Shown here piece by piece: positions 1-8,767 of a stretch of 64,000 bases of DNA. The stretch's first letter is position 1; each line of letters begins with the position of its first letter. The notes beneath the pieces are model-generated. The model worked only from the letters and a program-made list of their open reading frames with translations. It did no database searches and was not told the origin of the DNA. A program made the position numbers and the translations under genes. This stretch comes from Hyphomicrobiales bacterium (lineage in GTDB: Bacteria > Pseudomonadota > Alphaproteobacteria > Rhizobiales > Devosiaceae). The stretch is from NCBI GenBank assembly GCA_027487555.1, contig JAIYDI010000047.1, positions 1 to 64,000 on the forward strand, read 5' to 3'.

Positions 1-1148
1 CGGCCATGCTCGCCGGCCCGGGCAGCTTCCACGGCGGCGTTCAGCGCCAGCAGGTCGGTCTGCCGCGCGATCTCCTGCACGACCATGATCTTCTCGGCGA
101 TAGTCTCCATCGCGCCGACAGCTTTGCCGACGGCCTGGCCGGATGCCTCGGCATCCGCGGCCGACTGCCGTGCGATGCGCTCGGTCTGAGCGGCATTGTC
201 GGCCGACTGCTTGATGGTCGAGGCCATTTCTTCCATCGAGGCCGAGGCCTCCTCGGTCGAACTCGCCTGCTCGGTCGAGCCCTGGCTCAGTTGCTCCGCC
301 GTCGCACTAAGCTCCTGGCTGCCCGAAGCGACATTGCGGGCCGACGTCTGGACTTCCGAGACAATTGACCTCAGTTTCGTCATCATCGTCGCGACACCAG
401 CGAGAACGCTGGATTTGTCGTTCTTTCGCATCGCCACATCGAGCTTGAGATTGCCCGAGGCGATCTCGGCCACCACCATGCGGACATAGTCAGGTTCGCC
501 GCCGACCGACTTCATCACACCCCTGGTGATGAACCAGGCCATTGCCAGCCCGGAGATGCCAGCTGCAATCAATACTATGGTTACGAGCAGGTTGGATTGG
601 GCGAACAGCGCATCGCCCTCGGCACTGGCCTTCTGTCCGCCTGCGCTGTTGATGGCGACCAGCTTGCTGAGATCGTCCAGGACGGTTTCGAACAAGCTAA
701 GCGCTTCGCCATCCATGATCTCGATGGCGGTCGCCTTCTGGTTCTCCCGTGAAAGCACAATTGCGCGATCCTGGAGGGAGAGGTAGCGGGGAAAGGACTT
801 GGCGAAATCATCATACAGCGCTTGTTCCTCTGGCGACGCGATCAGTTTCTCGTAGCTGCCCCGCAGCGTCGCTATCACCTGCTTCTTCTCCTCGATCGTC
901 TTCTCCCAGGCGATGGCGGCGGTGGGGTCCTGGAGCGTCACATGCTGGAAGGAGGCGATCCGCAGTTCAGCGGTCGCCGTGGCGAGTTGGTTGGCGGAAT
1001 CGACACTTGGCAGCCACAGGTGGGCGATCTCGGTCGATTTGGCATTGATCTGGTTCATCTGGATAAGCGCGAAGACCCCCAAGCCACACAGCACCGCGAT
1101 GAGGATGCCGAAGCCGAGAGCGAGTTGTGCCTTGAGCCCGATTTTCAT
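1..1148 (-). CDS. methyl-accepting chemotaxis protein, partial (C-terminus beyond left edge)
   Basis: This is a transmembrane chemoreceptor that controls CheA activity. About 382 residues are visible. A first membrane helix lies at residues 8-30. It is followed by a helical periplasmic domain of about 150 residues and a second helix at about 195-218, whose sequence includes LLVTIVLIAAGISGL. A HAMP linker comes next, then the start of the signalling coiled coil, rich in Glu, Ala and Ser and ending in the conserved EIARQTDLLALNAAVEAARA region near the window edge. The hairpin tip and the rest of the signalling domain lie outside. The ATG overlaps the cheW stop as ATGA, so it is probably co-translated with cheW. 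The ligand cannot be deduced. Confidence 0.93.
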   Translation of the reverse strand, partial: MKIGLKAQLALGFGILIAVLCGLGVFALIQMNQINAKSTEIAHLWLPSVDSANQLATATAELRIASFQHVTLQDPTAAIAWEKTIEEKKQVIATLRGSYEKLIASPEEQALYDDFAKSFPRYLSLQDRAIVLSRENQKATAIEIMDGEALSLFETVLDDLSKLVAINSAGGQKASAEGDALFAQSNLLVTIVLIAAGISGLAMAWFITRGVMKSVGGEPDYVRMVVAEIASGNLKLDVAMRKNDKSSVLAGVATMMTKLRSIVSEVQTSARNVASGSQELSATAEQLSQGSTEQASSTEEASASMEEMASTIKQSADNAAQTERIARQSAADAEASGQAVGKAVGAMETIAEKIMVVQEIARQTDLLALNAAVEAARAGEHG

Positions 1149-1636
1149 TTGCTTGCCCCTTCGTTGTGGCCATGTGAGCCGCTCCTGCGGCCCGCCTGCT
1201 CCAAGATCCGCTGCAGGTGCGGTATGATGATGAACTGCCCGTTGCGCTTGCCGATGCCGCGCACATAGTCGGCGCGCCAGCGCATGCCGACCTTCGGTGC
1301 GTCCTCGATGGCAGCGTTTTCGATATCGGTGACGTCGTAGACCTTGTCGGCGAGCAGCCCGACGACGGTCTGTTCACCCTCTATCTCGGCCTCGACGACG
1401 ACGATGCGGGTATCTGGGGTATGCGCAGCCTGCCGCATGCCGAACGCCACCCTCAGGTCGGCGAGCGGCACCACGCGGCCCCGCACGTTGATCAGCCCCG
1501 CCGCGAACGGCGAAGCGTTCGGAACCTCGGTCACCGGGACGAGATCGAGGATCTCGCGCACCCCTTCGGCTTCGAATGCAAAATACTCGTCATCGAGCCT
1601 CAGAGTCAGTGCCCGCATGTGTGTCGCGTGGCTCAT
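1145..1636 (-). CDS. cheW: chemotaxis coupling protein CheW
   Basis: CheW is the adaptor that links MCPs to CheA in the chemoreceptor array. The protein has 163 residues and consists of one CheW SH3-like domain. Family sequence is visible in YFAFEAEGVREILDL near the N-terminus and in GLINVRGRVVPLADLR around residue 50. The GLLADKVYDVTDI segment around residue 95 also fits. The C-terminal tail is short and polar. The start codon overlaps the cheA stop as ATGA, and the stop overlaps the start of the receptor gene, so cheA, cheW and the receptor are translationally coupled. Confidence 0.95.
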   Translation of the reverse strand: MSHATHMRALTLRLDDEYFAFEAEGVREILDLVPVTEVPNASPFAAGLINVRGRVVPLADLRVAFGMRQAAHTPDTRIVVVEAEIEGEQTVVGLLADKVYDVTDIENAAIEDAPKVGMRWRADYVRGIGKRNGQFIIIPHLQRILEQAGRRSGSHGHNEGASK

Positions 1637-3666
1637 GCTGCTTTCCCCTGCTGCAGGTCGGTTCCCTGTCCGGCATCAACCAGCCGCGCCGTGTCGAGGA
1701 TGAGGGCGACCGTGCCGTCGCCGAGAATGGTCGCACCCGAAAAGTTCGGCAGGTCGGCATGCAGCTTGCTCAACTGCTTGATCACCGCCTGGGTGTTGCC
1801 GATGATCTGGTCGACGACGAGGCCGACGCGCCCTCCGCCGGAGGAGACGATCACCACTTTCTGGAACGGATCCCGTTCGCCCGACGTGCCGAACACGTCG
1901 CGCAGGCTGATGAACGGCACGAGGCTGCCGCGGATATCGAGGAAGTTCCGGCCGCGGGAGGCGGTGAGCGCCGTCGCGGGGAGTTCCACGCATTCCTCTA
2001 CCGCTGAGAGCGGGATCGCATAGCGCCCCGTCCCGACCCTCACGAGCATGCCTTCGATGATCGCCAGCGTCAGCGGCAGGCGCAGCGTGATGGTCGTACC
2101 CTTGCCCGGCGTCGAGGTCAGGTGGATCTTGCCACGCAGGCCCTCGATGGTCTTCTTGACGACGTCCATGCCGACACCGCGGCCAGAGAGCGCGGTGACT
2201 TCCTTGGCGGTCGAGAAGCCCGGGGCGAAGATCAGCTGGTGCAGTTCGCTGTCGGTTAGGCGCGTATCGGGCGTGATGAGGCCGTTCTCTTCTGCCTTCT
2301 GGCGAATGCGGGCCGTATTGAGCCCCGCGCCGTCATCGGTCACCGAGATCGTCACTTCAGCGCCGGCATAGACGGCGCCGAGGCGAACGGTTCCCCGCGC
2401 GGGCTTGCCGGAGGCCAGCCGCTTGTCGGCCGACTCCAGGCCATGGTCGACCGAATTGCGGATCAGGTGCACCAGCGGATCTGCCAGGCGTTCGATCATC
2501 GTCTTGTCGAGTTCTGTCTCCTCACCCGAGGTGAGAAACTCGATGTCCTTGCCCAGATCATTGCTCAGGTCGTGGATCAGCCGCCGGAACCTCGAGAACA
2601 GCGACCCGATCGGCACCATGCGGATACCCATCGTCGTATCGCGAAGGCCGGACGAGAGGCGCTCGAGTTCTTCGGCAACCGACTTTAGGCTGCTGTCTGC
2701 ACTGAGCGCGGCAAGCTGGGTGAGTCGCGCCTGTGCGATGACCAGTTCGCCTACTCGGTCCATGAGTTCGTCGAGCCGCTCCGCCGGGACCCGCAACGAA
2801 CTCGCCGCAGCGCCACTCGCCTGCTTTGCATCGGCGCGTTCGGTGTCTGCGGGAGCCCGGCCTGCAACTGGCGCGGTCGCCTCGGCGCCTTCCTGTGCCG
2901 CTGTCGCGGGCAGGGCCGGCAACGGAACCGCCACGGCGGTCTGAGCGGCCCTGGTATCTTCGAGTTTCTCGCAGCTCAGCTCCATCCCATCCATCAGGAA
3001 CAGGAAGACGTCATCGAGCGCCGGGCGCGGATCGTCATGCTCGAGATCTATCTGCCAGCCGAGATAGCTGCGCTCGGGATCCATCTCCTCAAGTGTCGGC
3101 ACCCGGTCTGCGATCAGGGTCACCTCGGCTTTCCCGAGCGCCGTGATTTCGCCGAGCAGCAGCACCGGGTTCGTGCCATGCACAAGCGCGTCACTGGGCA
3201 GGAAGAACCGAATCCGCCATCGCACCACGCCATCTCGGGATGCGGCAGTGGTCATGGCAGCGGCGGCTTCGCCAACTGCCTCGGCCACCGGGACAACACC
3301 GCCATCGACCACGATCGCGAGGTCGGCGAGCAGTGTGTCGCCTGCATCACCGACGCTCACCGGGTCATGGATCAGTCCATGGATATGGTCCTTGGCCGCC
3401 AGCGCGATTGTCACCAGAGCCGGCGAAACCGGCGCAACACCCTTGCGGACGCGGTCGAAGGCCGTCTCGAAATTATGTACGAACTCGGCGACCTCGGTGA
3501 ACCCGAACATGGCCCCCGAGCCCTTGATCGTGTGCAGGGCGCGGAACACTGAATTGACGAGGTCGCTATCCTCTGGGGTCTGCCCTAGGTCAAGCAGCCC
3601 CTGCTCGAGTTGTTCGAGCAACTCGGCCGCCTCCTGGCGAAATGTGTCAGTCGGGTCGTTGCTCAT
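1633..3666 (-). CDS. cheA: chemotaxis histidine kinase CheA
   Basis: CheA autophosphorylates on an HPt histidine and passes the phosphate to CheY. The protein has 677 residues. The N-terminal HPt domain has phospho-accepting His45 in FRALHTIKGSGAMFG. A long linker/P2 region follows. A dimerisation segment (LDELMDRVGELVIAQARL) lies near residue 325. The kinase domain contains the N-box HLIRNSVDHGLE, the G1 box VTDDGAGL and the G2 box GRGVGMDVV. A CheW-like domain ends the protein. The start at 3666 was chosen because it overlaps the cheY stop as ATGA and gives a normal HPt N-terminus; an upstream in-frame ATG would lie inside cheY. Confidence 0.96.
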   Translation of the reverse strand: MSNDPTDTFRQEAAELLEQLEQGLLDLGQTPEDSDLVNSVFRALHTIKGSGAMFGFTEVAEFVHNFETAFDRVRKGVAPVSPALVTIALAAKDHIHGLIHDPVSVGDAGDTLLADLAIVVDGGVVPVAEAVGEAAAAMTTAASRDGVVRWRIRFFLPSDALVHGTNPVLLLGEITALGKAEVTLIADRVPTLEEMDPERSYLGWQIDLEHDDPRPALDDVFLFLMDGMELSCEKLEDTRAAQTAVAVPLPALPATAAQEGAEATAPVAGRAPADTERADAKQASGAAASSLRVPAERLDELMDRVGELVIAQARLTQLAALSADSSLKSVAEELERLSSGLRDTTMGIRMVPIGSLFSRFRRLIHDLSNDLGKDIEFLTSGEETELDKTMIERLADPLVHLIRNSVDHGLESADKRLASGKPARGTVRLGAVYAGAEVTISVTDDGAGLNTARIRQKAEENGLITPDTRLTDSELHQLIFAPGFSTAKEVTALSGRGVGMDVVKKTIEGLRGKIHLTSTPGKGTTITLRLPLTLAIIEGMLVRVGTGRYAIPLSAVEECVELPATALTASRGRNFLDIRGSLVPFISLRDVFGTSGERDPFQKVVIVSSGGGRVGLVVDQIIGNTQAVIKQLSKLHADLPNFSGATILGDGTVALILDTARLVDAGQGTDLQQGKAA

Positions 3667-4031
3667 GCCCCGGTCACCTTCTTGATCACAGCGACCAGTT
3701 GGTCCTGCTTGAACGGCTTGACGATCCAACCGGTGGCGCCCGCTTCCCGGGCCTGCCGCTTCAATTCGTCATCGGATTCGGTGGTAAGCAGGATCACCGG
3801 AATCCCCTTGCCTGCCGGCGACTGCCTGAATTTCCTCAGGAACTCGAGACCGTTCATCACCGGCATATTGAGGTCGGTGATCACCGCATGGACGGTGTTG
3901 CTCGTCGCCTTGGTGTAGCCGTCGGCGCCGTTCACTGCCTCGAGCACGCTCAGCCCGGCACTCGAGAGCGTCATCGCCACCATCTGCCGGATGGACGCCG
4001 AGTCATCGATTGTCAGTACTGTCTTCGTCAT
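3663..4031 (-). CDS. cheY: single-domain response regulator CheY
   Basis: CheY is the receiver that is phosphorylated by CheA and signals to the motor or acts as a phosphate sink. The protein has 122 residues. The acidic pair is Asp9/Asp10, the phospho-acceptor is Asp53 in VITDLNMPVMNG, the switch Thr is in LLTTES (about 83-84) and the conserved lysine is Lys105 in IVKPF. There is no output domain. The start at 4031 was chosen because it overlaps the stop of the STAS gene as ATGA; an ATG 27 bases upstream is less likely. Confidence 0.95.
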   Translation of the reverse strand: MTKTVLTIDDSASIRQMVAMTLSSAGLSVLEAVNGADGYTKATSNTVHAVITDLNMPVMNGLEFLRKFRQSPAGKGIPVILLTTESDDELKRQAREAGATGWIVKPFKQDQLVAVIKKVTGA

Positions 4032-4408
4032 GCCCAAATGCCTTTCTCGAATGTCCATTGAGCAGTCCCCGCTGTGAATTCGGATGCCCCTGCGGTGAAT
4101 ACCCCCGTCGCGACGAGCAACTTGCCCATCGGCGAGTCGGCAGCGGCTACAAAACGCAGCTCCCGGCCAGCTTCCGTCGCGGAGCGCTCGGTGGCGATCA
4201 GCGCCTGCAAGGTACCGACGTCCGCCTCTTCAATGTCCGTAAGGTCGATCGCCAGCGGGCCCTGACCCGCCAGGGCCTGCAGCAGGCTGGCGCGCAGTGT
4301 CGCTGCAGTCCTCAGGCTGTGCGCACCGTTCAGTTTCACCAGCTGCGAACCCGAAGCGTCGGCCGCTACCGCCGGGCTCACTTTGACGTCTGTGTCGATT
4401 TGAATCAT
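4028..4408 (-). CDS. STAS-domain protein heading the chemotaxis operon
   Basis: A small protein of 126 residues, almost entirely one STAS (anti-sigma-factor-antagonist-like) domain. The core is visible as PLAIDLTDIEEADVGTLQAL near residues 55-75, in the position where SpoIIAA-type proteins carry the phosphorylatable Ser or Thr. Here that place reads DVGT, so Thr is the only obvious candidate. The start at 4408 has an AAGGAC ribosome site about 7 bases upstream; the longer in-frame ATG at 4492 lacks one. It is the first gene of the run STAS-cheY-cheA-cheW-MCP. STAS proteins occur in some chemosensory operons, but their role there is not well defined. Confidence 0.8.
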   Translation of the reverse strand: MIQIDTDVKVSPAVAADASGSQLVKLNGAHSLRTAATLRASLLQALAGQGPLAIDLTDIEEADVGTLQALIATERSATEAGRELRFVAAADSPMGKLLVATGVFTAGASEFTAGTAQWTFEKGIWA

Positions 4409-4983
4409 GTGCCCGTCCTTGGTCGGAGATAACCTCGCATTCCGCACGAACTGCTGTTCATCCAAATGCGTAAAATGGTGGTTCCGACCCAACCGCGGGT
4501 ACTATGGGCTCTATGAGTTAAGCCTTGCTTATATTGAATCCATTTATTGCGGCTCCTTCACTTAATAGTTTAATCAAAGTCGAAGGATGCTTTAGGCGTC
4601 ATTAACCATGGCAGATATGGGCCAATGCGGTTCTCTCGGGTAAGTTGTTGCGCATGCATCTGTCGGGCAGATCTGATTGAACACAGACAGATACGTATTT
4701 TTGGGTATCTGATCACTCTCAGGATCGAGAGCAACAGCAACACTCGTGATCTGGGACGACCTGGACCCACTCGGCCCGCCGCCGAAAATCTGGAAGGAAT
4801 CCATTAAGTTCGGTATTGGTCGTCGGATGGGCTGGTAACGTTTGATTAACAAACGACGATAGCGCCTTGTGGCCGGACTGGCCTCCCGGTCAATAGCGCC
4901 AGCCAGCGCCAAACTCTTGAGGGCGTTTCAGTTTCGCCGATCGAACGTCGCAGGCAGTGGCGGTCACTGGCAGGACGAGCATC

Positions 4984-5148
4984 ATGAAACCAGAACGCTG
5001 CCACCGGCTGTCCGTCCACCGTCGCAGTCCGCTGCCGGCAATCATTTTGGCTCTGCACGCTATGCTGCCAGCTAGGGCGCATTCCGCAGGCATCTTCGGC
5101 AGCAATCGCACCGTGCAATGGCCGTGTGGCACTGACGTGCCGTTCTGA
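4984..5148 (+). CDS. possible small exported peptide (weak)
   Basis: An ORF of 54 codons starting MKPERCHRLSVHRRSPLPA. It has a basic N-terminus, then a hydrophobic stretch (LPAIILALHAML) and an AHSA sequence that could be a signal peptidase site. The rest is polar with one further Cys. There is no clear ribosome site and no recognisable family. It sits in a long intergenic region, so it may be spurious. It is listed only because the N-terminus has signal-peptide character. Confidence 0.18.
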   Translation: MKPERCHRLSVHRRSPLPAIILALHAMLPARAHSAGIFGSNRTVQWPCGTDVPF

Positions 5149-5190
5149 AGGCCTGCTCGCTGCAGTTTTGCCGAGTGTCGGGCTTCGCCC

Positions 5191-5227
5191 AACTTATCCC
5201 CGCGCTCCCAACCTGCCTTATCCTCCC
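5191..5227 (+). repeat. AACTTATCCCCGC direct repeat, copy 1
   Basis: The sequence reads AACTTATCCCCGC, six variable bases, AACCTGCC and then a TTATCC hexamer. A second copy with the same two conserved blocks lies at 5889-5928, just after the stop of the intervening gene. This copy ends about 30 bases before the ATG at 5256, so it could be a promoter or operator element. Confidence 0.5.
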
Positions 5228-5255
5228 GGGCCTCATTCACCCCGAGGATAAGCTC

Positions 5256-5882
5256 ATGCCGAATCCAGCCGCCTCCGCCCAATCCAGCCCCACCCTCGCC
5301 ACCGTGCTGGCGCAGGAGCAATTGCTGCCGCAGGTCACCGCGCTCCTCAAGCAACTGGAGAAACTCCCGCCGCGACAGCGCATTGGCCCGGCCTCTGCCG
5401 TAACGCTTTCTGCCGCAAACGCCCTCTTCACCGCCGCCCGCAAAGTGCTCGGCCGCGCGGCGCCCGACCCGGTGACCGACATCCGCACCGAGGATCTTTC
5501 CGTGCTGCTCGCGGCGCTCTCGGGCGCGCTCGAAGGCTTCGAGGCGCGCCATTCCGGTCCCGACCCACGCGGGGTACTCGTGTGGTACCTCAGCGAGGGC
5601 CTGTCGCGCCCGGTGGCGCGGCATCTGGGCAAATGGCTGCGCGGGCCGAGCGGCTTCCCGATCAGCGAGCAACGCCACGATTTCGATGCCGACTCCGCCC
5701 GCAAGGCGCTGATGCGCCGCATCGTCGAGCGCGACAACATCTCCTACGCCGAGGGGTATCGCGATGCGCGCGAGGGCCAGCCGCCGCGGCCCGACCGCGA
5801 CAAGATCGAGTTCGAAGGGCCGGCGCCATCGCTCGAGCGCTATCGGCAGGAGGCTGAGGCGAAGGCCGGGCCGCAGGGCTGA
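5256..5882 (+). CDS. hypothetical protein, 208 aa
   Basis: I do not recognise the family. The protein is soluble-looking, with no signal peptide or membrane segment. It appears to have two helical halves. The first (to about residue 125) is rich in Ala and Leu and contains LLKQLEKLPPRQRIGP. The second has WYLSEGLSRPVARHLGKWLRG around 115-135, followed by a charged C-terminus with Arg/Glu/Pro. The start at 5256 is preceded by CGAGGATAAG; a longer in-frame start at 5175 lies across the repeat and is less likely. The gene stands alone and is bracketed by two copies of the AACTTATCCCCGC repeat. GC-rich codon use like its neighbours argues that it is genuinely coding. Confidence 0.7.
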   Translation: MPNPAASAQSSPTLATVLAQEQLLPQVTALLKQLEKLPPRQRIGPASAVTLSAANALFTAARKVLGRAAPDPVTDIRTEDLSVLLAALSGALEGFEARHSGPDPRGVLVWYLSEGLSRPVARHLGKWLRGPSGFPISEQRHDFDADSARKALMRRIVERDNISYAEGYRDAREGQPPRPDRDKIEFEGPAPSLERYRQEAEAKAGPQG

Positions 5883-5888
5883 ACGGCA

Positions 5889-5928
5889 AACTTATCCCCG
5901 CCGCCAAAACCTGCCGTATAGTCCGCCC
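5889..5928 (+). repeat. AACTTATCCCCGC direct repeat, copy 2
   Basis: Begins six bases after the stop of the gene at 5256-5882. It has the same blocks as copy 1 (AACTTATCCCCGC, variable six, AACCTGCC), then GTATAG in place of TTATCC. No gene follows closely downstream on this strand, so if it is a promoter it would drive either a non-coding transcript or the GH95 gene 590 bases away. Confidence 0.45.
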
Positions 5929-6143
5929 TATCTCTTCGCATGAAAGCGGGGTCGCGACGAACGGTTCGGCGGGGGGAGATCGGGCGGAGGGGGAGTCGTC
6001 TCCCTTCGGGCCGCTATCGCATGGCATGGCGCCCGAAAAGGGCCCCGCTGCCGGGCATCTCACATGGGAGCAATCCCGCGTGAGTGCCTGTCGCAGTCCG
6101 ATGCGTCGGGTGCACGATGATGGCCAGGCCAAAAACCCTGATC

Positions 6144-6210
6144 GGCCGGCGAGGCAGGAGCCTCATAGCATTTGCGGACTAACCGCGTCGGGGCACCTGC
6201 CTCGCCGGCC
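6144..6210. repeat. 15-bp perfect inverted repeat, 37-base loop
   Basis: GGCCGGCGAGGCAGG at 6144-6158 is exactly complementary to CCTGCCTCGCCGGCC at 6196-6210. There is no T-run on either side, so it does not look like a Rho-independent terminator. It may be a structured RNA element or a dispersed palindromic repeat. Confidence 0.55.
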
Positions 6211-6514
6211 CGCTTTCCACTTGCCCATCCCCCGAGGCCCCTGGCCATCGGGCGCTTCGGCGCGCCTCTAGCTCCAACTTCTACGTCCTCCCGTCTACGA
6301 CTGCCGATTGCCAACGCCTATTTCCCCATTCACCACTGCCGATTCCCCGCTCACCCTCAGCCCAGGGTCTTCGGATCGATCATGAAGCGGTACTCACATC
6401 GCCCCTCGCCAAACGTGCCAGCCATGCTCCCTCTTCCAAACCGGTGCTCGACTGCGCCATCATCCCGCGCGACTCGACCCCCAACACCGCTCCTCGTGAC
6501 TGAAACCATCGAAA

Positions 6515-8758
6515 GTGCCCGTGACAGATTCCCACCCCACCGACCACCTCCTCTGGCATGGCGACCCAGCCGGGGACTGGAACTCCGCCCTGCCGCTCGG
6601 CAATGGCAGGCTAGGCGCCATGTGCTTTGGCGGCGTCGTGCGCGACGAGTTCCAACTCAACGAGGATACACTCTGGTCGGGGGGGCCCTATTCCCCGGTC
6701 AACCCCGAAGCACTGCCGCATCTCGAAGAGGTTCGCGCACTGCTCTTTGCCGGCAGCTATCGCGAGGCGCATGATTTGGCCGATCGCCACATGATGGGCC
6801 GGCCATACCTGCAGAGCGCTTACCAGCCGGCCGGGCGCCTGTTGCTCGACTTCGACAACCGCACGCTGTATTCTGACTATCGTCGAGTGCTCGACCTTCA
6901 GAACGCCCTGCATGAGACGCACTATACGGCTGATGGTGTCCGCGTCGTCCGCGAGAGCTTCGCCTCGGCCGCCGATCATGTGCTCGTCATCCGCATCAGT
7001 GCCGATCGCCCGCGCGCACTCGGCTTCGTCGCCGAATTCGTGAGCGAGCAACCCGGTGTGGTCGATACCGTCGCCCCATCGCTGCGCTTCACCGGCACCA
7101 ACCGCCGTGAGATCGGCATCCCCGCAGCACTGCGCTGGTGCCTCGACAGCCGGATCATTCTCGAAGACGGGACCAGCCGGCGCGACGGCCATACCCTCGT
7201 CGTCACGGGCGCCACCGCCGTCACACTCCTCATAGATATCGAAACCAGCTTCCGCCGCTTCGACGACGTGTCGGGCGACCCCGAAGCATTGGCCACACAA
7301 CGCCTCGAGGCCGCTTCGGCTTTATCCTACGAGGCCCTGCGCACACGGCACATCGCAGCGCATCGTGCCCTCTACGATCGGCTGGAGATCAATCTCGGCC
7401 ATACGTCAAGCGCGGCCCATGCTGTTGGCGACCGCATCCGTAACTTCGAACATGGCAACGACCCCGACCTAGCGGCGCTCTATGTGCGCTATGGCCGCTA
7501 TCTCGCCATCTCGTCGAGCCGCCCCGGCACCCAGCCCGCCAATCTCCAGGGGATATGGAACAAGGAGATGCGGCCTCCCTGGGGGAGCAAATATACCTCC
7601 AACATCAACCTTCAGATGAACTACTGGCTCGCCGACCCGGCCAACCTGGCGGAGTGCTTCGAGCCGTTCATTGCGCTTGTTGAGGATCTGGCGCAGTCCG
7701 GTCAGGCCCTCGCGCGCGGCCACTATGGCGCGCGAGGCTGGGTGCTGCACCACAATACCGATCTGTGGCGTGCATCGGCTCCGGTCGATGGCGCGCAATG
7801 GGGGCTCTGGCCCACCGGCGGCGCCTGGGTCTCCGCCCAGCTCTGGGATCATGTCCGCTACGCGGGCTACCCCAGGGCGCTTGTCGAGCGGACCTATCCG
7901 CTGCTCGTCGGTGCCAGCCAGTTCTTCATCGACACACTAGTTCCTCTGCCCGGCACCGACTTGCTGGTAACTGCGCCCTCGGTCTCGCCCGAGAACATCC
8001 ACCCGCTTGGCACGACGCTCTGCTACGGGCCGGCCATGGACAACCAGCTTGTTCGCGACCTGTTCGACGCAACCATATCTGCCGCAATCCGCCTCGGCCG
8101 CGATAGAGAACTGGTGACCGCGCTCGAAGGCCTGCGCGCCCGCCTGCCGACCGATCGCATCGGCAAAGCCGGGCAATTGCAGGAGTGGCTGCAGGATTGG
8201 GACATGGATGTGCCTGAAATCCACCACCGGCACGTCTCGCACCTCTATGCGATCTACCCCTCGCTGCAGATCGACACGGTGCACAGTCCGGAGTTGGCCG
8301 CCGCCGCGCGCCGCTCACTCCACATCCGAGGCGACGATGCCACCGGCTGGGGGATTGGCTGGCGTATCAACCTCTGGGCTCGCCTCCGCGACGGCAACCA
8401 CGCCCATGATGTGCTGAAGCTGCTGCTGCACCCGACCCGGTCCTATCCGAACCTGTTCGACGCACATCCGCCGTTCCAGATCGATGGCAATTTCGGCGGC
8501 GCCGCCGGCGTGCTCGAAATGCTGGTGCAGTCCGACGAGACCTCGATCACCCTCTTGCCCGCTCTACCCAGCGAATGGCCCGCGGGCCGCCTGTCGGGTG
8601 TCCGCGCGCGCGGTGGCGTCACGCTCGATTTCGCATGGGAGAACCGCAAGCTCACCCGCCTCAAAGCCACCGCCAGCGTCCCCTATTTCGGCAAGATCCT
8701 GGCCAATGGCGTCACGGTTGCGACCGAGCTTGCCGTCGGCGCTAGCACACTGGTGTAG
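6515..8758 (+). CDS. glycoside hydrolase family 95 (alpha-L-fucosidase type)
   Basis: GH95 enzymes hydrolyse terminal alpha-L-fucose (or alpha-L-galactose) from glycans by inversion. The protein has 747 residues. Family sequence is clear: [11 protein letters not shown] and [11 protein letters not shown] in the N-terminal domain, then three active-site regions: HHNTDLW at about 412-418 (paired Asn that assist the base), SVSPEN at about 489-494 (general acid Glu) and QIDGNFGG near 655 (Asp base). No signal peptide is visible, so it is probably cytoplasmic. The start is GTG 6515 or GTG 6521; neither has a strong ribosome site. It stands alone, converging on phnE with only 9 bases between the stops. 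No fucose-utilisation genes adjoin it. Confidence 0.88.
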   Translation: MPVTDSHPTDHLLWHGDPAGDWNSALPLGNGRLGAMCFGGVVRDEFQLNEDTLWSGGPYSPVNPEALPHLEEVRALLFAGSYREAHDLADRHMMGRPYLQSAYQPAGRLLLDFDNRTLYSDYRRVLDLQNALHETHYTADGVRVVRESFASAADHVLVIRISADRPRALGFVAEFVSEQPGVVDTVAPSLRFTGTNRREIGIPAALRWCLDSRIILEDGTSRRDGHTLVVTGATAVTLLIDIETSFRRFDDVSGDPEALATQRLEAASALSYEALRTRHIAAHRALYDRLEINLGHTSSAAHAVGDRIRNFEHGNDPDLAALYVRYGRYLAISSSRPGTQPANLQGIWNKEMRPPWGSKYTSNINLQMNYWLADPANLAECFEPFIALVEDLAQSGQALARGHYGARGWVLHHNTDLWRASAPVDGAQWGLWPTGGAWVSAQLWDHVRYAGYPRALVERTYPLLVGASQFFIDTLVPLPGTDLLVTAPSVSPENIHPLGTTLCYGPAMDNQLVRDLFDATISAAIRLGRDRELVTALEGLRARLPTDRIGKAGQLQEWLQDWDMDVPEIHHRHVSHLYAIYPSLQIDTVHSPELAAAARRSLHIRGDDATGWGIGWRINLWARLRDGNHAHDVLKLLLHPTRSYPNLFDAHPPFQIDGNFGGAAGVLEMLVQSDETSITLLPALPSEWPAGRLSGVRARGGVTLDFAWENRKLTRLKATASVPYFGKILANGVTVATELAVGASTLV

Positions 8759-8767
8759 CACTCTGTC

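Larger units (their letters stand above)
4409..5255. other. 847-bp non-coding region upstream of the chemotaxis operon
   Basis: No convincing long reading frame. The part near 4490-4800 is clearly poorer in G+C than the rest of the window and probably holds the promoter of the minus-strand chemotaxis operon. A short perfect inverted repeat CGTTTG-ATTAA-CAAACG lies at 4839-4855. The right part contains a weak small ORF (4984-5148) and the first copy of the AACTTATCCCCGC repeat (5191-5227). I could not assign -35/-10 elements with confidence. Confidence 0.5.
5883..6514. other. 632-bp non-coding region with an inverted repeat
   Basis: Holds copy 2 of the AACTTATCCCCGC repeat and a 15-bp perfect inverted repeat (listed separately). 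Several short ORFs cross it on both strands, but none has a family signature or ribosome site. The part from 6220 to 6500 is a pyrimidine-rich run on the plus strand. A structured RNA between 5930 and 6215 is possible, but I could not match it to a known class. Confidence 0.4.

Noticed and set aside
5191-5928. DnaA boxes in the TTATCCCC motif
   Set aside because: DnaA boxes need TTATNCACA-like sequence. These copies have CCCC and are not clustered.
6180-6215. A stretch resembling the 3' box of a cobalamin riboswitch (GGCACCTGCC)
   Set aside because: The other conserved blocks (GCCACTG and the GCTGCCCCCGCAACTGT core) are absent and no cobalamin gene follows.
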